From Unio delphinus (lineage: Eukaryota; Mollusca; Bivalvia; Unionida; Unionidae), in assembly GCA_029339505.1 (NCBI GenBank), contig JAQISU010000163.1, forward strand, positions 744,001-808,000: DNA of 64,000 nt, read 5' to 3'. The stretch's first letter is position 1; every line of letters begins with the position of its first letter. Shown here in pieces: positions 44,468 through 58,040 of the stretch. The notes beneath the pieces are model-generated. The model did no database searches. It was not told the origin of the DNA and was given only the letters and a program-made list of their open reading frames with translations. A program made the translations under genes and the position numbers.

Positions 44468-45312
44468 AAATATCTCCATACTAGTTGGTTAGGTATATAA
44501 ATATCTCCATACTAGCTGGTTAGGTATCTAAATATCTCCATACTAGTTGGTTAGGTATCTAAATATCTCCAAACTAGTTGGTTCGGTATCTAAATATCTC
44601 CATACTAGTTGGTTAGGTATCTAAATATCTCCATACTAGCTGGTTAGGTATCTAAATATCTCCATACTAGGTGGTTAGGTATCTAAATATCTCCATACTA
44701 GTTGGTTAGGTATCTAAATATCTCCATACTAGCTGGTTAGGTATCTAAATATCTACATACTAGTTGGTTAAATATCTAAATATCTCCATACTACCTGATT
44801 AGGTATCTAAATATCTCCATACTAGTTGGTTAGGTATCTAAATATCTCCATACTAGTTGGTTAGGTGTCTAAATATCTCAATACTAGTTGGGTAGGTATC
44901 TAAATATCTCCAAACTAGTTGGTTAGGTATCTAAATATCTCCATACTAGCTGGTTAGGTATCTAAATATCTCCATACTAGCTGGTTAGGTATCTAAATAT
45001 CTCCATACTACTTGGTTAGGTATCTAAATGTCTCCATACTAGTTGGTTAGGTATCTAAATATCTCCATACTAGTTGGTTAGGTATCTAAATATCTCCATA
45101 CTAGCTGGTTAGGTATCTAAATATCTCCATACTAGTTGGTTAGATATCTAAATATCTCCATACTAGTTGGTTAGGTATCTAAATATCTCCATACTAGCTG
45201 GTTAGGTATCTAAATATCTCCATACTAGTTGGGTAGGTATCTAAATATCTCCATACTAGTTGGTTAGGTATCTAAATATCTCCATACTAGCTGGTTAGGT
45301 ATCTAAATATCT

Positions 45313-45513
45313 CAGAGGCGTAGCTAGGGGGGAGGTGCAGGGGGGTACATATGTCACCGGGCGCCATACTGGTGGGGGCGCCAAAATGGGCTTTGACATA
45401 GGTTGTAACGGTTAATGGTGATTTTATTGCTGAAAATAATGAGTTTCATAGTTGAGGAGGGGGGGGGGAATGAACATTGTCCCCGGGCGCCAAACACTCT
45501 AGCTACGCCTATG
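45313..45513 (+). mobile_element. hAT-like MITE within the satellite, copy 3
   Basis: Same ends and AAATATCT flanks; shorter left G-run region. 1052 bp from copy 2. Confidence 0.88.
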
Positions 45514-46606
45514 AAATATCTCCATACTAGTTGGTTAGGTATCTAAATATCTCCATACTAGCTGGTTAGGTATCTAAATATCTCCATACTAGCTGGTTAG
45601 GTATCTAAATATCTCCAAACTAGTTGGTTCGGTATCTAAATATCTCCATACTAGTTGGTTAGGTATCTAAATATCTCCATACTAGCTGGTTATGTATCTA
45701 AATATCTCCATACTAGTTGGTTAGATATCTAAATATCTCCATACTAGCTGGTTAGGTATCTAAATTTCTCCAAACTAGTTGGTTCGGTATCTAAATATCT
45801 CCATACTAGTTGGTTAGATATCTAAATATCTCCATACTAGCTGGTTAGGTATCTAAATATCTCCAAACTAGTTGGTTCGGTATCTAAATATCTCCATACT
45901 AGTTGGTTAGGTATCTAAATATCTCCATACTAGCTGGTTAGGTATCTAAATATCTCCATACTAGCTGGTTAGGTATCTAAATATCTCCATACTAGCTGGT
46001 TAGGTATCTAAATATCTCCAAACTAGTTGGTTCGGTATCTAAATATCTCCATACTAGTTGGTTAGGTATCTAAATATCTTCATACTAGCTGGTTAGGTAT
46101 CTAAATATCTCCATACTAGTTGGTTAGGTATCTAAATATCTCCATACTAGTTGGTTAGGTATCTAAATATCTCCATACTAGCTGGTTAGGTATCTAAATA
46201 TCTACATACTAGTTGGTTAGATATCTAAATATCTCCATACTACCTGATTAGGTATCTAAATATCTCCATACTAGTTGGTTAGGTATCTAAATATCTCCAT
46301 ACTAGTTGGTTAGGTGTCTAAATATCTCAATACTAGTTGGGTAGGTATCTAAATATCTCCAAACTAGTTGGTTAGGTATCTAAATATCTCCATACTAGCT
46401 GGTTAGGTATCTAAATATCTCCATACTAGCTGGTTAGGTATCTAAATATCTCCATACTAGTTGGTTAGGTATCTAAATATCTCCATACTAGCTAGTTAGG
46501 TATCTAAATATCTCCATACTAGTTGGGTAGGTATCTAAATATCTCCATACTAGTTGGTTAGGTATCTAAATATCTCCATACTAGCTGGTTAGGTATCTAA
46601 ATATCT

Positions 46607-46807
46607 CAGAGGCGTAGCTAAGGGGGGGGGGAGGTGCAGGGGAGTACATATGTAATTGGGCGCCATACTTGTGGGGGCGCCAAAATGGGCTTTGACATAG
46701 GTTGTAACGGTTAATGGTGATTTTATTGATGAAAATAATGAGTTTCATAGTTGAGGAGGGGGGATGAACATTGTTTCCGGGCGCCAAACACTCTAGCTAC
46801 GCCTATG
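46607..46807 (+). mobile_element. hAT-like MITE within the satellite, copy 4
   Basis: Variant with tgtaattgggcgccatactt instead of tgtcaccgggcgcc; this subtype is shared with copies 6, 7 and 10. Confidence 0.88.
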
Positions 46808-47683
46808 AAATATCTCCATACTAGTTGGTTAGGTATCTAAATATCTCCATACTAGCTGGTTAGGTATCTAAATATCTCTATACTAGCTGGTTAGGTATCT
46901 AAATATCTCCATACTAGTTGGTTAGATATCTAAATATCTCCATACTAGCTGGTTAGGTATCTAAATATCTCCATACTAGGTGGTTAGGTATCTAAATATC
47001 TCCATACTAGTTGGTTAGGTATCTAAATATCTCCATACTAGCTGGTTAGGTATCTAAATATCTACATACTAGTTGGTTAGATATCTAAATATCTCCATAC
47101 TACCTGATTAGGTATCTAAATATCTCCATACTAGTTGGTTAGGTATCTAAATATCTCCATACTAGTTGGTTAGGTGTCTAAATATCTCAATACTAGTTGG
47201 GTAGGTATCTAAATATCTCCAAACTAGTTGGTTAGGTATCTAAATATCTCCATACTAGCTGGTTAGGTATCTAAATATCTCCATACTAGCTGGTTAGGTA
47301 TCTAAATATCTCCATACTAGTTGGTTAGGTACCTAAATGTCTCCATACTAGTTGGTTAGGTATCTAAATATCTCCATACTAGTTGGTTAGGTATCTAAAT
47401 ATCTCCATACTAGCTGGTTAGGTATCTAAAAATCTCCATACTAGTTGGTTAGATATCTAAATATCTCCATACTAGTTGGTTAGGTATCTAAATATCTCCA
47501 TACTAGCTGGTTAGGTATCTAAATATCTCCATACTAGCTGGTTAGGTATCTAAATATCTCCAAACTAGTTGGTTCGGTATCTAAATATCTCCATACTAGT
47601 TGGTTAGGTATCTAAATATCTCCATACTAGCTGGTTAGGTATCTAAATATCTCCATACTAGCTGGTTAGGTATCTAAATATCT

Positions 47684-47882
47684 CAGAGGCGTAGCTAGGG
47701 GGGGGGGGTGCAGGGGGGTACATATGTCACCGGGCGCCATACTGTTGGGGGCGCCAAGATGGGCTTTGACATAGGTTGTAACGGTTAATGGTGATTTTAT
47801 TGATGAAAATAATGAGTTTCATAGTTGAGGAGGGGGGGATGAACATTGTCCCCGGGCGCCAAACACTTTAGCTACGCCTATG
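47684..47882 (+). mobile_element. hAT-like MITE within the satellite, copy 5
   Basis: Subtype with catactgttgggggcgcc, shared with copies 8, 9, 11 and 12; same flanks. Confidence 0.88.
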
Positions 47883-48727
47883 AAATATCTCCATACTAGT
47901 TGGTTAGGTATCTAAATATCTCCATACTAGCTGGTTAGGTATCTAAATATCTCTATACTAGCTGGTTAGGTATCTAAATATCTCCATACTAGTTGGTTAG
48001 ATATCTAAATATCTCCATACTAGCTGGTTAGGTATCTAAATATCTCCAAACTAGTTGGTTCGGTATCTAAATATCTCCATACTAGTTGGTTAGGTATCTA
48101 AATATCTCCATACTAGGTGGTTAGGTATCTAAATATCTCCAAACTAGTTGGTTCGGTATCTAAATATCTCCATACTAGTTGGTTAGGTATCTAAATATCT
48201 CCATACTAGCTGGTTAGGTATCTAAATATCTCCATACTAGTTGGTTAGGTATCTAAATATCTCCATACTAGTTGGTTAGGTATCTAAATATCTCCATACT
48301 AGCTGGTTAGGTATCTAAATATCTACATACTAGTTGGTTAGATATCTAAATATCTCCATACTACCTGATTAGGTATCTAAATATCTCCATACTAGTTGGT
48401 TAGGTATCTAAATATCTCCATACTAGTTGGTTAGGTGTCTAAATATCTCAATACTAGTTGGGTAGGTATCTAAATATCTCCAAACTAGTTGGTTAGGTAT
48501 CTAAATATCTCCATACTAGCTGGTTAGGTATCTAAATATCTCCATACTAGCTGGTTAGGTATCTAAATATCTCCATACTAGTTGGTTAGGTATCTAAATA
48601 TCTCCATACTAGCTAGTTAGGTATCTAAATATCTCCATACTAGTTGGGTAGGTATCTAAATATCTCCATACTAGTTGGTTAGGTATCTAAATATCTCCAT
48701 ACTAGCTGGTTAGGTATCTAAATATCT

Positions 48728-48929
48728 CAGAGGCGTAGCTAAGGGGGGGGGGAGGTGCAGGGGGGTACATATGTAATTGGGCGCCATACTTGTGGGGGCG
48801 CCAAAATGGGCTTTGACATAGGTTGTAACGGTTAATGGTGATTTTATTGATGAAAATAATGAGTTTCATAGTTGAGGAGGGGGGGATGAACATTGTCCCC
48901 GGGCGCCAAACACTCTAGCTACGCCTATG
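48728..48929 (+). mobile_element. hAT-like MITE within the satellite, copy 6
   Basis: tgtaattggg subtype; same flanks; 1044 bp after copy 5. Confidence 0.88.
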
Positions 48930-50611
48930 AAATATCTCCATACTAGTTGGTTAGGTATCTAAATATCTCCATACTAGCTGGTTAGGTATCTAAATATCTC
49001 TATACTAGCTGGTTAGGTATCTAAATATCTCCATACTAGTTGGTTAGATATCTAAATATCTCCATACTAGCTGGTTAGGTATCTAAATATCTCCAAACTA
49101 GTTGGTTCGGTATCTAAATATCTCCATACTAGTTGGTTAGGTATCTAAATATCTCCATACTAGGTGGTTAGGTATCTAAATATCTCCATACTAGTTGGTT
49201 AGGTATCTAAATATCTCAATACTAGCTGGTTAGGTATCTAAATATCTACATACTAGTTGGTTAGATATCTAAATATCTCCATACTACCTGATTAGGTATC
49301 TAAATATCTCCATACTAGTTGGTTAGGTATCTAAATATCTCCATACTAGTTGGTTAGGTGTCTAAATATCTCAATACTAGTTGGGTAGGTATCTAAATAT
49401 CTCCAAACTAGTTGGTTAGGTATCTAAATATCTCCATACTAGCTGGTTAGGTATCTAAATATCTCTATACTAGCTGGTTAGGTATCTAAATATCTCCATA
49501 CTAGTTGGTTAGATATCTAAATATCTCCATACTAGCTGGTTAGGTATCTAAATATCTCCAAACTAGTTGGTTCGGTATCTAAATATCTCCATACTAGTTG
49601 GTTAGGTATCTAAATATCTCCATACTAGGTGGTTAGGTATCTAAATATCTCCATACTAGTTGGTCAGGTATCTAAATATCTCCATACTAGCTGGTTAGGT
49701 ATCTAAATATCTACATACTAGTTGGTTAGATATCTAAATATCTCCATACTACCTGATTAGGGATCTAAATATCTCCATACTAGTTGGTTAGGTATCTAAA
49801 TATCTCCATACTAGCTGGTTAGGTATCTAAATATCTCTATACTAGCTGGTTAGGTATCTAAATATCTCCATACTAGTTGGTTAGATATCTAAATATCTCC
49901 ATACTAGCTGATTAGGTATCTAAATATCTCCAAACTAGTTGGTTCGGTATCTAAATATCTCCATACTAGTTGGTTAGGTATCTAAATATCTCCATACTAG
50001 GTGGTTAGGTATCTAAATATCTCCAAACTAGTTGGTTCGGTATCTAAATATCTCCATACTAGTTGGTTAGGTATCTAAATATCTCCATACTAGCTGGTTA
50101 GGTATCTAAATATCTCCATACTAGTTGGTTAGGTATCTAAATATCTCCATACTAGTTGGTTAGGTATCTAAATATCTCCATACTAGCTGGTTAGGTATCT
50201 AAATATCTACATACTAGTTGGTTAGATATCTAAATATCTCCATACTACCTGATTAGGTATCTAAATATCTCCATACTAGTTGGTTAGGTATCTAAATATC
50301 TCCATACTAGTTGGTTAGGTGTCTAAATATCTCAATACTAGTTGGGTAGGTATCTAAATATCTCCAAACTAGTTGGTTAGGTATCTAAATATCTCCATAC
50401 TAGCTGGTTAGGTATCTAAATATCTCCATACTAGCTGGTTAGGTATCTAAATATCTCCATACTAGTTGGTTAGGTATCTAAATATCTCCATACTAGCTAG
50501 TTAGGTATCTAAATATCTCCATACTAGTTGGGTAGGTATCTAAATATCTCCATACTAGTTGGTTAGGTATCTAAATATCTCCATACTAGCTGGTTAGGTA
50601 TCTAAATATCT

Positions 50612-50812
50612 CAGAGGCGTAGCTAAGGGGGGGGGAGGTGCAGGGGGGTACATATGTAATTGGGCGCCATACTTGTGGGGGCGCCAAAATGGGCTTTGAC
50701 ATAGGTTGTAACGGTTAATGGTGATTTTATTGATGAAAATAATGAGTTTCATAGTTGAGGAGGGGGGGATGAACATTGTCCCCGGGCGCCAAACACTCTA
50801 GCTACGCCTATG
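50612..50812 (+). mobile_element. hAT-like MITE within the satellite, copy 7
   Basis: tgtaattggg subtype; same flanks; 1884 bp after copy 6, the largest gap between copies. Confidence 0.88.
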
Positions 50813-52091
50813 AAATATCTCCATACTAGTTGGTTAGGTATCTAAATATCTCCATACTAGCTGGTTAGGTATCTAAATATCTCTATACTAGCTGGTTAGG
50901 TATCTAAATATCTCCATACTAGTTGGTTAGATATCTAAATATCTCCATACTAGCTGGTTAGGTATCTAAATATCTCCAAACTAGTTGGTTCGGTACCTAA
51001 ATATCTCCATACTAGTTGGTTAGGTATCTAAATATCTCCATACTAGCTGGTTAGGTATCTAAATATCTCAATACTAGTTGGTTAGGTATCTAAATATCTC
51101 CATACTAGCTGGTTAGGTATCTAAATATCTACATACTAGTTGGTTAGATATCTAAATATCTCCATACTACCTGATTAGGTATCTAAATATCTCCATACTA
51201 GTTGGTTAGGTATCTAAATATCTCCATACTAGTTGGTTAGGTGTCTAAATATCTCAATACTAGTTGGGTAGGTATCTAAATATCTCCAAACTAGTTGGTT
51301 AGGTATCTAAATATCTCCATACTAGCTGGTTAGGTATCTAAATATCTCTATACTAGCAGGTTAGGTATCTAAATATCTCCATACTAGTTGGTTAGATATC
51401 TAAATATCTCCATACTAGCTGGTTAGGTATCTAAATATCTCCAAACTAGTTGGTTCGGTATCTAAATATCTCCATACTAGTTGGTTAGGTATCTAAATAT
51501 CTCCATACTAGGTGGTTAGGTATCTAAATATCTCCATACTAGTTGGTCAGGTATCTAAATATCTCCATACTAGCTGGTTAGGTATCTAAATATCTACATA
51601 CTAGTTGGTTAGATATCTAAATATCTCCATACTACCTGATTAGGTATCTAAATATCTCCATACTAGTTGGTTAGGTATCTAAATATCTCCATACTAGTTG
51701 GTTAGGTGTCTAAATATCTCAATACTAGTTGGGTAGGTATCTAAATATCTCCAAACTAGTTGGTTAGGTATCTAAATATCTCCATACTAGCTGGTTAGGT
51801 ATCTAAATATCTCCATACTAGCTGGTTAGGTATCTAAATATCTCCATACTAGTTGGTTAGGTATCTAAATGTCTCCATACAAGTTGGTTAGGTATCTAAA
51901 TATCTCCATACTAGTTGGTTAGGTATCTAAATATCTCCATACTAGTTGGTTAGGTATCTAAATATCTCCATACTAGTTGGTTAGATATCTAAATATCTCC
52001 ATACTAGTTGGTTAGGTATCTAAATATCTCCATACTAGCTGGTTAGGTATCTAAATATCTCCATACTAGCTGGTTAGGTATCTAAATATCT

Positions 52092-52294
52092 CAGAGGCGT
52101 AGCTAGGGGGGGGAGGTGCAGGGGGGTACATATGTCACCGGGCGCCATACTGTTGGGGGCGCCAAAATGGGCTTTGACATAGGTTGTAACGGTTAATGGT
52201 GATTTTATTGATGAAAATAATGAGTTTCATAGTTGAGGAGGGGGGGGGGGATGAACATTGTCCCCGGGCGCCAAACACTCTAGCTACGCCTATG
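52092..52294 (+). mobile_element. hAT-like MITE within the satellite, copy 8
   Basis: actgttgggg subtype; same flanks; 1480 bp after copy 7. Confidence 0.88.
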
Positions 52295-53573
52295 AAATAT
52301 CTCCATACTAGTTGGTTAGGTATCTAAATATCTCCATACTAGCTGGTTAGGTATCTAAATATCTCCATACTAGCTGGTTAGGTATCTAAATATCTCCAAA
52401 CTAGTTGGTTCGGTATCTAAATATCTCCATACTAGTTGGTTAGGTATCTAAATATCTCCATACTAGGTGGTTAGGTATCTAAATATCTCCATACTAGTTG
52501 GTCAGGTATCTAAATATCTCCATACTAGCTGGTTAGGTATCTAAATATCTACATACTAGTTGGTTAGATATCTAAATATCTCCATACTACCTGATTAGGT
52601 ATCTAAATATCTCCATACTAGTTGGTTAGGTATCTAAATATCTCCATACTAGTTGGTTAGGTGTCTAAATATCTCAATACTAGTTGGGTAGGTATCTAAA
52701 TATCTCCAAACTAGTTGGTTAGGTATCTAAATATCTCCATACAAGCTGGTTAGGTATCTAAATATCTCCATACTAGTTGGTTAGGTATCTAAATATCTCC
52801 ATACTAGCTGGTTAGGTATCTAAATATCTCCATACTAGCTGGTTAGGTATCTAAATATCTCCAAACTAGTTGGTTCGGTATCTAAATATCTCCATACTAG
52901 TTGGTTAGGTATCTAAATATCTCCATACTAGGTGGTTAGGTATCTAAATATCTCCATACTAGTTGGTCAGGTATCTAAATATCTCCATACTAGCTGGTTA
53001 GGTATCTAAATATCTACATACTAGTTGGTTAGATATCTAAATATCTCCATACTACCTGATTAGGTATCTAAATATCTCCATACTAGTTGGTTAGGTATCT
53101 AAATATCTCCATACTAGTTGGTTAGGTGTCTAAATATCTCAATACTAGTTGGGTAGGTATCTAAATATCTCCAAACTAGTTGGTTAGGTATCTAAATATC
53201 TCCATACAAGCTGGTTAGGTATCTAAATATCTCCATACTAGTTGGTTAGGTATCTAAATATCTCCATACTAGCTGGTTAGGTATCTAAATATCTCCATAC
53301 TAGCTGGTTAGGTATCTAAATATCTCCAAACTAGTTGGTTCGGTATCTAAATATCTCCATACTAGTTGGTTAGGTATCTAAATATCTCCATACTAGCTGG
53401 TTAGGTATCTAAATATCTCCATACTAGTTGGTTAGATATCTAAATATCTCCATACTAGCTGGTTAGGTATCTAAATATCTCCATACTAGTTGGTTCGGTA
53501 TCTAAATATCTCCATACTAGTTGGTTAGGTATCTAAATATCTCCATACTAGCTGGTTAGGTATCTAAATATCT

Positions 53574-53772
53574 CAGAGGCGTAGCTAGGGGGGGGGGTGC
53601 AGGGGGGTACATATGTCACCGGGCGCCATACTGTTGGGGGCGCCAAAATGGGCTTTGACATAGGTTGTAACGGTTAATGGTGATTTTATTGATGAAAATA
53701 ATGAGTTTCATAGTTGAGGAGGGGGGGGATGAACATTGTCCCCGGGCGCCAAACACTCTAGCTACGCCTATG
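53574..53772 (+). mobile_element. hAT-like MITE within the satellite, copy 9
   Basis: actgttgggg subtype; same flanks; 1482 bp after copy 8, almost the same step as before. Confidence 0.88.
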
Positions 53773-54617
53773 AAATATCTCCATACTAGTTGGTTAGGTA
53801 TCTAAATATCTCCATACTAGCTGGTTAGGTATCTAAATATCTCTATACTAGCTGGTTAGGTATCTAAATATCTCCATACTAGTTGGTTAGATATCTAAAT
53901 ATCTCCATACTAGCTGGTTAGGTATCTAAATATCTCCAAACTAGTTGGTTCGGTATCTAAATATCTCCATACTAGTTGGTTAGGTATCTAAATATCTCCA
54001 TACTAGGTGGTTAGGTATCTAAATATCTCCAAACTAGTTGGTTCGGTATCTAAATATCTCCATACTAGTTGGTTAGGTATCTAAATATCTCCATACTAGC
54101 TGGTTAGGTATCTAAATATCTCCATACTAGTTGGTTAGGTATCTAAATATCTCCATACTAGTTGGTTAGGTATCTAAATATCTCCATAATAGCTGGTTAG
54201 GTATCTAAATATCTACATACTAGTTGGTTAGATATCTAAATATCTCCATACTACCTGATTAGGTATCTAAATATCTCCATACTAGTTGGTTAGGTATCTA
54301 AATATCTCCATACTAGTTGGTTAGGTGTCTAAATATCTCAATACTAGTTGGGTAGGTATCTAAATATCTCCAAACTAGTTGGTTAGGTATCTAAATATCT
54401 CCATACTAGCTGGTTAGGTATCTAAATATCTCCATACTAGCTGGTTAGGTATCTAAATATCTCCATACTAGTTGGTTAGGTATCTAAATATCTCCATACT
54501 AGCTAGTTAGGTATCTAAATATCTCCATACTAGTTGGGTAGGTATCTAAATATCTCCATACTAGTTGGTTAGGTATCTAAATATCTCCATACTAGCTGGT
54601 TAGGTATCTAAATATCT

Positions 54618-54818
54618 CAGAGGCGTAGCTAAGGGGGGGGGAGGTGCAGGGGGGTACATATGTAATTGGGCGCCATACTTGTGGGGGCGCCAAAATGGGC
54701 TTTGACATAGGTTGTAACGGTTAATGGTGATTTTATTGATGAAAATAATGAGTTTCATAGTTGAGGAGGGGGGGATGAACATTGTCCCCGGGCGCCAAAC
54801 ACTCTAGCTACGCCTATG
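54618..54818 (+). mobile_element. hAT-like MITE within the satellite, copy 10
   Basis: tgtaattggg subtype; same flanks; 1044 bp after copy 9, the same step as copies 5 to 6. Confidence 0.88.
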
Positions 54819-55632
54819 AAATATCTCCATACTAGTTGGTTAGGTATCTAAATATCTCCATACTAGCTGGTTAGGTATCTAAATATCTCTATACTAGCTG
54901 GTTAGGTATCTAAATATCTCCATACTAGTTGGTTAGATATCTAAATATCTCCATACTAGCTGGTTAGGTATCTAAATATCTCCAAACTAGTTGGTTCGGT
55001 ATCTAAATATCTCCATACTAGTTGGTTAGGTATCTAAATATCTCCATACTAGGTGGTTAGGTATCTAAATATCTCCATACTAGTTGGTTAGGTATCTAAA
55101 TATCTCCATACTAGCTGGTTAGGTATCTAAATATCTACATACTAGTTGGTTAGATATCTAAATATCTCCATACTACCTGATTAGGTATCTAAATATCTCC
55201 ATACTAGTTGGTTAGGTATCTAAATATCTCCATACTAGTTGGTTAGGTGTCTAAATATCTCAATACTAGTTGGGTAGGTATCTAAATATCTCCAAACTAG
55301 TTGGTTAGGTATCTAAATATCTCCATACTAGCTGGTTAGGTATCTAAATATCTCCATACTAGCTGGTTAGGTATCTAAATATCTCCATACTAGTTGGTTA
55401 GGTATCTAAATGTCTCCATACTAGTTGGTTAGGTATCTAAATATCTCCATACTAGTTGGTTAGGTATCTAAATATCTCCATACTAGCTGGTTAGGTATCT
55501 AAATATCTCCATACTAGTTGGTTAGATATCTAAATATCTCCATACTAGTTGGTTAGGTATCTAAATATCTCCATACTAGCTGGTTAGGTATCTAAATATC
55601 TCCATACTAGCTGGTTAGGTATCTAAATATCT

Positions 55633-55832
55633 CAGAGGCGTAGCTGGGGGGGGGAGGTGCAGGGGGGTACATATGTCACCGGGCGCCATACTGTTGGGGG
55701 CGCCAAAATGGGCTTTGACATAGGTTGTAACGGTTAATGGTGATTTTATTGATGAAAATAATGAGTTTCATAGTTGAGGAGGGGGGGGATGAACATTGTC
55801 CCCGGGCGCCAAACACTCTAGCTACGCCTATG
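55633..55832 (+). mobile_element. hAT-like MITE within the satellite, copy 11
   Basis: actgttgggg subtype; same flanks; first G-run preceded by gtagctggg. Confidence 0.88.
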
Positions 55833-56191
55833 AAATATCTCCATACTAGTTGGTTAGGTATCTAAATATCTCCATACTAGCTGGTTAGGTATCTAAATAT
55901 CTCCATACTAGCTTGTTAGGTATCTAAATATCTCCAAACTAGTTGGTTCGGTATCTAAATATCTCCATACTAGTTGGCTAGGTATCTAAATATCTCCATA
56001 CTAGCTGGTTAGGTATCTAAATATCTCCATACTAGTTGGTTAGATATCTAAATATCTCCATACTAGCTGGTTAGGTATCTAAATATCTCCAAACTAGTTG
56101 GTTCGGTATCTAAATATCTCCATACTAGTTGGTTAGGTATCTAAATATCTCCATACTAGCTGGTTAGGTATCTAAATATCTCAGAGGCGTA

Positions 56192-56379
56192 GCTAGGGGG
56201 GGGGGTGCAGGGGGGTTCATATGTCACCGGGCGCCATACTGTTGGGGGCACCAAAATGGGCTTTGACATAGGTTGTAACGGTTAATGGTGATTTTATTGA
56301 TGAAAATAATGAGTTTCATAGTTGAGGAGGGGGGGATGAACATTGTCCCCGGGCGCCAAACACTCTAGCTACGCCTATG
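56192..56379 (+). mobile_element. hAT-like MITE within the satellite, copy 12
   Basis: actgttgggg subtype with tgggggcaccaaaat; same flanks. Only 559 bp after copy 11 and 433 bp before the array ends. Confidence 0.88.
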
Positions 56380-56812
56380 AAATATCTCCATACTAGTTGG
56401 TTAGGTATCTAAATATCTCCATACTAGCTGGTTAGGTATCTAAATATCTCCATACTAGCTGGTTAGGTATCTAAATATCTCCAAACTAGTTTGTTCGGTA
56501 TCTAAATATCTCCATACTAGTTGGTTAGGTATCTAAATATCTCCATACTAGCTGGTTAGGTATCTAAATATCTCCATACTAGTTGGTTAGATATCTAAAT
56601 ATCTCCATACTAGCTGGTTAGGTATCTAAATATCTCCAAACTAGTTGGTTCGGTATCTAAATATCTCCATACTAGTTGGTTAGGTATCTAAATATCTCCA
56701 TACTAGCTGGTTAGGTATCTAAATATCTCCATACTAGCTGGTTAGGTATCTAAATATCTCCATACTAGCTGGTTAGGTATCTAAATATCTCCATACTAGC
56801 TGGTTAGGTATC

Positions 56813-57820
56813 GTTACTAAAACAAAGAAGAAATGATTAAAATACATAAAGTACACAACCATGTGTATATTAGCTAAAAATGAATAAGCATACACACTCA
56901 TACAAACGCACGGAGAAAAGTGAACCTATTGTAATACACCATGTGTTATATATTAAAATGACCAGATCTCAGGACTTAAATATGTTATTTATAAATGATA
57001 AAGGTGAGATAGAACATTGTCCCTCAATATCATATAGGGAGTCTACACCAACACAGCGTCTGACTCAACAATATCAACTCCCCCTCCCCCCGATAATATA
57101 GAACAGTCTTGTTTGTCCAAATGTGAAAAGACAATGTTGTAATACACCGTATTATGGTTAAATTAATTATATTATTATGCGTTGCGTTATTATGCAACAT
57201 TCATGCGTTGATTAACGGATACTTTTATTAGAATGATTGTAACACATTCAGACATAGTAGCGTGATTTCAATGGGAAAAAATAATTTAAGTACTAGTGTG
57301 CTAGACCGGTGTGGTGGGAGATAGCAGCGGCTTTATAAAGAATTATATTTTTAATTATAAAGCATTTGAATTCAGTAGCAATCATGTATTAAATCTATTT
57401 AAATATTCGTATATCAATTTGATTCAGTTTTGAGATTGCATAGTGTCAAGCTAATGTCGGTTATGCAAACAAATATAATTTTTGTTTTTCGATTGGATTT
57501 GGAGTATATGGTCGAAATTATCTTCTACTTAGATGTTCATACTTTGCCGCTCTGACAGCAATCTGCTAGTGAACCCACACCCATAGACCTCCCACTCATG
57601 TCACACGACCTCAGTCAGCCATTCAATGTCCTCCCCCTCTCCTTCCGGGCAAGCCACGGCGGCATCCAAGTCAACCGATCAAAACGCATGGACCCCCCTG
57701 CCTCCTATCATACCTATATATTATATTATTCAAACCTACGAGTACGTAGAAATTGAACGAAACAGACAAGCGAACCTCGACGCGAATCGAGCTAGAGCAC
57801 AACGTACGACGAGGAGGGGG
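56813..57820. other. Non-coding right flank of the satellite
   Basis: Short frames only (56880-57101, 57626-57841), with no recognisable domain. The last runs into the SINE head. Confidence 0.4.
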
Positions 57821-58040
57821 GTGGGGTGCCGAGTGGTCTAAAGCGCTCTCCGTTACGGGTCACTGCCATCTCACCTCTGTCTGCGTGGGTTCGAGTCTAA
57901 CATTCGGCTAATGTGGGTATGTGAGAAAGCTTGCCTATAGCTTCTCGTGGGTCCGTGGGTTTTTCCTCCAACAATAATACTGGCTGCCATGTATAGCCTA
58001 TCGTGTGCTGGAAAATGGCGTTAATCTCTACAACAAGAAC
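57821..58040 (+). mobile_element. tRNA-derived SINE of a second type
   Basis: The head resembles a class II (Leu/Ser-type) tRNA: box A-like GCCGAGTGGTCTAAAGCGC at about 57828-57846 and box B-like GGGTTCGAGTCTA at 57887-57899, with a long variable region between. The body has cgtgggtccgtgggtttttc and ctccaacaataatactggct. I recall a similar ggtttcctcccacaataatg domain in bivalve SINEs; that is from memory. The mismatched acceptor side and the body show it is not a functional tRNA gene. Confidence 0.75.

Larger units (their letters stand above)
43150..56812 (+). repeat. 13.7-kb satellite of a 31-bp unit with higher-order structure
   Basis: About 360 head-to-tail copies of a 31-bp unit (ctagttggttaggtatctaa plus atatctccata). 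Common variants are ctagctgg, ctaggtgg, ctacctgatt, ggttcggt, ggtgtct and ggttagatatct. These variants recur in the same order, for example acatactagttggttagata, then ctacctgatt, then ggtgtct, then caatactagttgggt, then ccaaactag, so the array consists of multi-unit higher-order blocks of roughly 0.9-1.9 kb. Twelve copies of one MITE are embedded. The array ends abruptly at ggtatcgttac (56812). No coding frame; stop codons are frequent in every unit. Confidence 0.98.

Noticed and set aside
46581..54782. Recurrent 60-68-codon minus-strand ORFs (PPSSTMKLIIFINK...)
   Set aside because: Each lies inside a copy of the satellite-borne MITE and crosses its G-run; no domain, and only some copies are open.
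57824..57910. Functional tRNA-Leu/Ser gene
   Set aside because: Acceptor arms do not pair well and a SINE body follows directly.
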